A DNA stretch of 18,580 bases from an uncultured Chloroflexota bacterium (lineage in GTDB: Bacteria > Chloroflexota > Anaerolineae > Aggregatilineales > Phototrophicaceae). The translations under genes and the position numbers were made by a program. Below the pieces are notes generated by a model. The model did not search any database, had not been told where the DNA came from, and worked only from the letters and a program-made list of their open reading frames with translations. Below, one piece after another: positions 14,597-18,580 of this stretch. Where the stretch lies: the NCBI GenBank assembly GCA_937988705.1, contig CALKIA010000279.1, positions 1 to 18,580 on the forward strand. The letters run 5' to 3'. Position 1 is the first letter of the stretch; the number at the start of each line of letters is the position of its first letter.

Positions 14597-17278
14597 CTAG
14601 AGCACGCCGCCATTGCGCAAATCCAACACGATGGACTCGCCGTCATGGGTGATCGTCATCGTCTCAGCATCCAGCGGCGTGGTCGTGTAGAGATTGCGGT
14701 AATGCACATCCGGATAGGTATACGGCTCGCCGTGCACGGTCGACTGTCCCTGCCAGCGACAGGTCATTGTCAGTTCTTCGTGAGCTGGGTCTTGCCACGC
14801 CAACGCATCGCGGTCACCTTCCGGCTGCTTCGCCTGCAAGACCGCGCGGCAGAACTCGTCAAAGCCGCCTGAAAAGAGACCACTACGTCGTCCAACATAC
14901 GCGATCCACGCCTCGCCCGCGCCCGAACTGCGCAGTTCCTGAAACGCATGGCGTCCGCGTTCTGTTAGCTTCAGATCGCCATCGCCCCACAGCGCGACAT
15001 AGCCATCGGCGACGCGGGCGAACGCCCACTGCCCCAGAATGCGCCACTCATCAAAAGCCTCAGTCGGGAAGTAGGCATGGGTGTAACCAAGGCCAATGCC
15101 CGGTTCGCTGTGATACAGACACATTACTGTCCGCCCCCACATTTCGACGTGAGGCAGGCGTACCGACCCCGACCAGAAATTCGGGCGGGCATTGCCGTGT
15201 TCCTGACTATTACCCGGATACGTGGTGAAAATGCTCGCTTCCGGGCCAAGGGTCGCCTGCCACACATGCTCTTGAATGCCAAACTCGCCGGGACGATACT
15301 GCACCGCGGCGGAAAGCATCACATCCGGCGACTTGTAGGTGATCGTACGCACATCCCATTCATCGCCCCGCATGTCGAACTGCGGGCGGAACGCCTCCCG
15401 CGAACGCACCTCGGTGTAGACGATGCGGTTGACATCGGCACCAATCCGCTGGATCACGTCCGGCACGCGATAGCTGCGGGATAGTGCGAGCAAGCCCGTC
15501 GCCCGCGTTTCACCGTTGAAAATGCCCATGCCCCACGCGATTCGCCCCAAACTCGACGTATTTTCCACACGCGCGGACTTCAACCCGGTCACATAGCAGC
15601 GACCGTGGGTGCTGCCATGCGCTCCCCGATACGATTGGCACGCCAAAAGAAAGAAGATCTTGTGCAGCAGCGCCGTCGCCATGTCACGCAGACGCGGGCT
15701 GTCCGCGTAATCGACCAGCGCCAGCATCGCAAACGCATCGAGCGTCATATAGGCATTCGAGTCCCATTCGGAGAAATTGCCGCGCAGTCGGGTCAAAATC
15801 CAGCGCTCGATGCGCCCGCGCGCGCGGCTCATCTGCTGACGCCCGGTCCACCCGCTGTTGGCGAACACCTGCGTCGGCGCGCGCTGCCCCGCCAGATACG
15901 CCGCGACGTGGAATAGGATCTGATGATTCTCGGTAAAGTAGCACATGGCGTCGAGCCCGGGCTCGTCGATCCAGTACTTGAAGTGCTGGAAGGCCATCTC
16001 AATCCGTTGGCGATCCTCTGGCTTGAGCGCGTCGGGGAAGCGATACAGCAGCGCCAGCAGTCCAATAGCGTAGAAATCGGCGCAATCGTAGCGATTTTCC
16101 ATGAAGTGACAGGCCAGCGCGACCGCCTCCGACGACACGCGCTCGGTTTTGCCGAGCTCGATCGCCGCCATCGCTGCCGGAATGTCGTAGGGCATGGCTG
16201 CCAGATGTTCGAGCGCCTCGCGCCGCCGTCCATCATAATCGCCATACGGTTCGCGGCTGAACGTGTTTTTGCCCGCCCAGATTTCGCGGTGAATCGCCAA
16301 TGGTGTGCCATCAGCCGGCATGAGCGTTAGTGACAGGCTGTTTTCCCCCGGCATTCCCGACATCCCCGCCGTGACTTCGGTCACAATGGGCAGTTCGGCC
16401 CGTTCGCCGGGCTGCAGCGACAAACGTGCTCCGCCTTGCGGTCGCTTGACGCGGCTCAGCTGTGCGAACACGTTTTCGGGAATTGGTAGTTCGACTTTGG
16501 CCTCAAAAGTGAATGGTTCGGCTACCTGCGCATCGAGCCAGATGTGCCCCGGTAGGTTCACAAACGCGAACTGTTTGACTTGCAGCGCGTTGAGTCCGGC
16601 TTCTGCTCGCTGCCACTGTTCAGCGGGGATGCCCCCAATCGGGATGCACACGTGCAGCAGTGGTTTATCGGGAAAGCGCAAACCAAGCGCCAGACGCGCC
16701 TCACGCCAACCAAGCATATCGCCTTGCAAGTAGAGTTCATTCAGACCGGCATTGAGTTGGAGCGTCACCGGAATGCGCTGCGCTTCGACATAGCTGAACT
16801 CGTCGGCGTAGTGCTGGACGAGCGTACCGTTGACGTACACCCGCGCCGGCCCAATCGTGATCAGTTCGGCCTGAACAGTCAGCGCGGAGTCCGTTTCGAG
16901 GAGCGCGAACGTCCAGCCCTGCATCAGCGTCGGCGTAAAGTTGAATAGGCTAAAGTCGATGACCTGATCATCTTCGGCGGCCTTGTACTGCCAGCGCTTC
17001 CCGTCGATCCCGTCGGCATGCAGGGTCGGCGTCTGTTCTGGCGTCCACATGAACGGTGGCAGCGCCTGGTAGACTTTCCGCTTGGCTTTCTTCGATGCGC
17101 CTGACCATGCCCAATAATTCAACACCCAGCGCCGCCCGTCCCCGAACGGCGAACCATCTTGCCGAATAACGCGGTTCAACGTCTCGGTGATGGGCGTGGT
17201 GACCGGGCCGCAGGTCAGCCAATGCCGGATCGAACCATCGGGATCCAGCGCGTAACGCGCATAATTTTCGTTTACCAT
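14597..17278 (-). CDS. Large uncharacterised protein, possible (alpha/alpha)-barrel polysaccharide lyase or hydrolase
   Basis: I do not recognise this 893-residue protein as a named family. Residues 1-340 look beta-rich; 120-200 resembles a jelly-roll carbohydrate-binding fold (ARVYVNGTLVQHYADEF, then LNAGLNELYLQGD). Residues 350-620 are mostly helical, with repeated hydrophobic helices and polar motifs of the kind lining active sites of alpha/alpha toroids: YFTENHQILFH (447-457), SEWDSNAY (503-510), GAHGSTHGRCY (552-562). Residues 640-890 are again beta-rich, with aromatic and charged motifs (FGIQEHVWQATLGPEAS, 666-682). This order recalls polysaccharide lyases and heparinase-like proteins, but that is by eye only. 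There is no signal peptide, so it should be cytoplasmic. ATG 17278 has AGGA nine bases upstream and a TATAAT 40 bases upstream. It may process an imported oligosaccharide or glycoside. Confidence 0.85.
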   Translation of the reverse strand: MVNENYARYALDPDGSIRHWLTCGPVTTPITETLNRVIRQDGSPFGDGRRWVLNYWAWSGASKKAKRKVYQALPPFMWTPEQTPTLHADGIDGKRWQYKAAEDDQVIDFSLFNFTPTLMQGWTFALLETDSALTVQAELITIGPARVYVNGTLVQHYADEFSYVEAQRIPVTLQLNAGLNELYLQGDMLGWREARLALGLRFPDKPLLHVCIPIGGIPAEQWQRAEAGLNALQVKQFAFVNLPGHIWLDAQVAEPFTFEAKVELPIPENVFAQLSRVKRPQGGARLSLQPGERAELPIVTEVTAGMSGMPGENSLSLTLMPADGTPLAIHREIWAGKNTFSREPYGDYDGRRREALEHLAAMPYDIPAAMAAIELGKTERVSSEAVALACHFMENRYDCADFYAIGLLALLYRFPDALKPEDRQRIEMAFQHFKYWIDEPGLDAMCYFTENHQILFHVAAYLAGQRAPTQVFANSGWTGRQQMSRARGRIERWILTRLRGNFSEWDSNAYMTLDAFAMLALVDYADSPRLRDMATALLHKIFFLLACQSYRGAHGSTHGRCYVTGLKSARVENTSSLGRIAWGMGIFNGETRATGLLALSRSYRVPDVIQRIGADVNRIVYTEVRSREAFRPQFDMRGDEWDVRTITYKSPDVMLSAAVQYRPGEFGIQEHVWQATLGPEASIFTTYPGNSQEHGNARPNFWSGSVRLPHVEMWGRTVMCLYHSEPGIGLGYTHAYFPTEAFDEWRILGQWAFARVADGYVALWGDGDLKLTERGRHAFQELRSSGAGEAWIAYVGRRSGLFSGGFDEFCRAVLQAKQPEGDRDALAWQDPAHEELTMTCRWQGQSTVHGEPYTYPDVHYRNLYTTTPLDAETMTITHDGESIVLDLRNGGVL

Positions 17279-17317
17279 GTCAAAGTATCCTTTGAAGAAA
17301 CGGTATTTTCTGAGGGG

Positions 17318-17323
17318 ATTATA
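17318..17323 (-). promoter_or_regulatory. -10 element for the 893-residue gene
   Basis: A perfect TATAAT on the minus strand lies 40 bases before ATG 17278. The hexamer 17 bases further up, TCGCAT (17346-17341), is a poor -35, so activation or another sigma factor may be involved. Confidence 0.5.
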
Positions 17324-17328
17324 CGGTG

Positions 17329-17345
17329 CGCATCACTGAGATGCG
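17329..17345. promoter_or_regulatory. Inverted repeat at the -35, possible operator
   Basis: CGCATC-ACTGA-GATGCG has perfect six-base arms around a five-base centre. It starts five bases upstream of the TATAAT and covers the -35 position of the 893-residue gene. A bound regulator would block or replace -35 contacts. No second copy is seen in the window. Confidence 0.4.
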
Positions 17346-17360
17346 ACAGTCTCCACCAGA

Positions 17361-17396
17361 CAACAAAAGAGGGGCTTCAGCGTTGCCAAGCCCCTC
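17361..17396 (-). terminator. Rho-independent terminator of the drrAB-like operon
   Basis: GAGGGGCTT (17369-17377) and AAGCCCCTC (17388-17396) form a perfect nine-base stem with a ten-base loop. On the minus strand it is followed at once by TTTTGTTG (17368-17361). It lies 24 bases after the ABC-2 permease stop codon and isolates that operon from the 893-residue gene. Confidence 0.85.
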
Positions 17397-17420
17397 ATAA
17401 AGACCAGTCAATGCTGGGAA

Positions 17421-18260
17421 CTACTTACGCTTGGTGCGCGCGCTCAGGCTGGTGAAGGCGAAAACGTACAGTACGACCGCCATCAGGCTGATAGCACCGA
17501 GACCGCGCAGCAAGACCTCGCCGTCCCACCCGGTATTGACGATGGCGCGCATCGCTTCGAGGATGTAAGTGATGGGATTATAGGTCGCAGCCACTTTGAT
17601 CCACCCGGTCAGCAAGTTGAGCGGCACGAACGTCGCCGTCAGGAACGAGAGCGGGAAGAACAGGAAGCCCGCGCCCTGCGTCGCACCGGCACTGCCCGAA
17701 CGGAGCGCTACGCCGATGGTGAAACCGGAGAACGCTAAACCGAGCAGCATCGAGAAACCGAGCACGCCGAACAGCCCGAGCACGCCCGTCGCGGGTTCTA
17801 GCCCCATCAGCAATGCAATGATGATGAGCAGCAGCGTCTGGACGCCGAGCAGGATTGCCCCGGCCACCATCGGGCCGAGCACGAGCGCCACGCGGCTGAT
17901 CGGGGTCAACATCAACTTATCGAAATAGCCGTTTTCGATGTCGCGGACAATGCTCTGCCCGGCCACCCCCGCGCCGGAGAGCGCCGCGCTCACAACCGAG
18001 AGCGGCAGGATGAAGCCGAGGTAGCTCTGGCCAGCGAGGAAGAAGTTGGCCGCGCCACTCAACGAGGCCTCGTAGACGAACAGGAAAAATACGCTGATGA
18101 TGAGCGGCGGCAGAATGACCGCCGGGACGCGAATATTGGTGATCAGCGTCCGCCACATCATCATGGTGACCTGCTGCAAGAACGGCGCGCTGGTCAGCGC
18201 ACGAGTCCGAACGACGGCACCAAGGACGTCGGGAGTAGTAGGGTTAGAAATCACAGTCAT
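17421..18260 (-). CDS. ABC-2 type transporter permease, DrrB family
   Basis: This 279-residue permease belongs to the daunorubicin-resistance DrrB type of ABC-2 exporters. A cytoplasmic N-terminus of about 35 residues includes FLQQVTMMMWRTLITNIR, and about six spans follow. The family motif DIENGYFDKLMLTPISR, conserved between spans two and three, is present, as is a late TYNPITYILEAMRAI segment. Its start is 26 bases from the stop of the ATPase gene upstream, so the pair is one operon; GGAG lies ten bases before the ATG. It probably exports a drug, lipid or other hydrophobic compound. Nothing links it to the sugar genes, from which a terminator divides it. Confidence 0.93.
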   Translation of the reverse strand: MTVISNPTTPDVLGAVVRTRALTSAPFLQQVTMMMWRTLITNIRVPAVILPPLIISVFFLFVYEASLSGAANFFLAGQSYLGFILPLSVVSAALSGAGVAGQSIVRDIENGYFDKLMLTPISRVALVLGPMVAGAILLGVQTLLLIIIALLMGLEPATGVLGLFGVLGFSMLLGLAFSGFTIGVALRSGSAGATQGAGFLFFPLSFLTATFVPLNLLTGWIKVAATYNPITYILEAMRAIVNTGWDGEVLLRGLGAISLMAVVLYVFAFTSLSARTKRK

Positions 18261-18286
18261 GTTTCAGAGTCTCCATTCCGATAAAA

Positions 18287-18580
18287 CTAGGCGGTCTTCT
18301 TCTGGCGGCGGTTGGTGGGCTTAGCAGTCGGCTTGTCATCTGTTTCGAAACGCTCGCCGGTCACCTGCAGGAACACGTCGTCGAGGGTGGGCGTGGTCAG
18401 CGTGAGCGCAATCGGGTCAAGATTACGGGCGCTCAGGCGGGTCATCACGGTCGGGACGATTTGCGCCGCGCCATTGCGATACAACCGCAGCGTCTTGCGA
18501 TCCACCTGCACGCGGTCGAACATTTCGATCAGTTCGTCCTTCGCGCTTTCGACGTCATCCACTTCTTTAAAGGTCACGTT
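18287..18580 (-). CDS. ABC transporter ATP-binding protein, DrrA family (C-terminal part only)
   Basis: This is the last 97 or so codons of a DrrA-type ATPase; the frame remains open to the window edge, so Walker A, signature and Walker B motifs are not visible. The visible part is the regulatory C-terminal domain, with the strongly family-typical TPTLDDVFLQVTGE followed by a basic tail (TNRRQKKTA). An in-frame GTG at 18577 is not a credible start. It is paired with the DrrB-type permease 26 bases downstream. Family call rests on the C-terminal motif and the partner gene. Confidence 0.88.
   Translation of the reverse strand, partial: NVTFKEVDDVESAKDELIEMFDRVQVDRKTLRLYRNGAAQIVPTVMTRLSARNLDPIALTLTTPTLDDVFLQVTGERFETDDKPTAKPTNRRQKKTA

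Overview
This 18.6-kb, GC-rich stretch looks like an accessory sugar-catabolism region from a Chloroflexota bacterium, probably of the Anaerolineae type. That assignment is an inference. It rests on the mix of a CUT1 sugar ABC transporter, LarA-like, GH4 and Gfo/Idh/MocA genes, a DrrAB exporter, and several GTAGGGAC-type palindromes between genes. I see no rRNA, tRNA, CRISPR array or transposase. Genes are tightly packed and no gene-free gap exceeds about 160 bases.

Layout. (1) At 1-440 is the 3' end of a LuxR/NarL-type response regulator, ending back to back with (2) a GabD-type aldehyde dehydrogenase on the minus strand (441-1919). (3) A divergent control region (1920-2079) leads into a plus-strand set: a LarA-like nickel-pincer racemase/epimerase (2080-3348), a GH31 glycosidase (3435-5558) and, with overlapping start and stop codons, a TauE/SafE-type anion exporter (5555-6268). 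(4) Convergent to that is a six-gene minus-strand operon, in transcription order: fucose-isomerase-like protein (13426), sugar-binding protein (12032), two CUT1 permeases (10674, 9605), small transaldolase (8491) and GH4 glycosidase (ending 6321). (5) Divergent from the operon is a Gfo/Idh/MocA dehydrogenase (13544-14593), which converges on (6) an 893-residue cytoplasmic protein of unknown function that resembles a polysaccharide lyase or hydrolase (14597-17278). (7) After a clear terminator come a DrrB-type ABC-2 permease and the 3' end of its DrrA ATPase (17421-18580).

How the genes may work together. The core set is transporter, ketol-isomerase, small transaldolase, two alpha-type glycosidases, GabD-type dehydrogenase and TauE/SafE exporter. 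It would take up an alpha-glycoside, hydrolyse it inside the cell, isomerise the aldose, split the ketose by aldol chemistry, oxidise the C3 aldehyde and export an acid. The same set of activities makes up the transaldolase branch of sulfoglycolysis: sulfoquinovose to sulfofructose, to sulfolactaldehyde, to sulfolactate, then export. The transaldolase has lost the usual phosphate-binding residues, which fits a substrate that is not a simple sugar phosphate. No classical YihQ-type sulfoquinovosidase motif is present, so if this is sulfoquinovose metabolism, the glycosidase would be the GH4, GH31 or Gfo/Idh protein. The substrate is a hypothesis; the enzyme families are read with much higher confidence.
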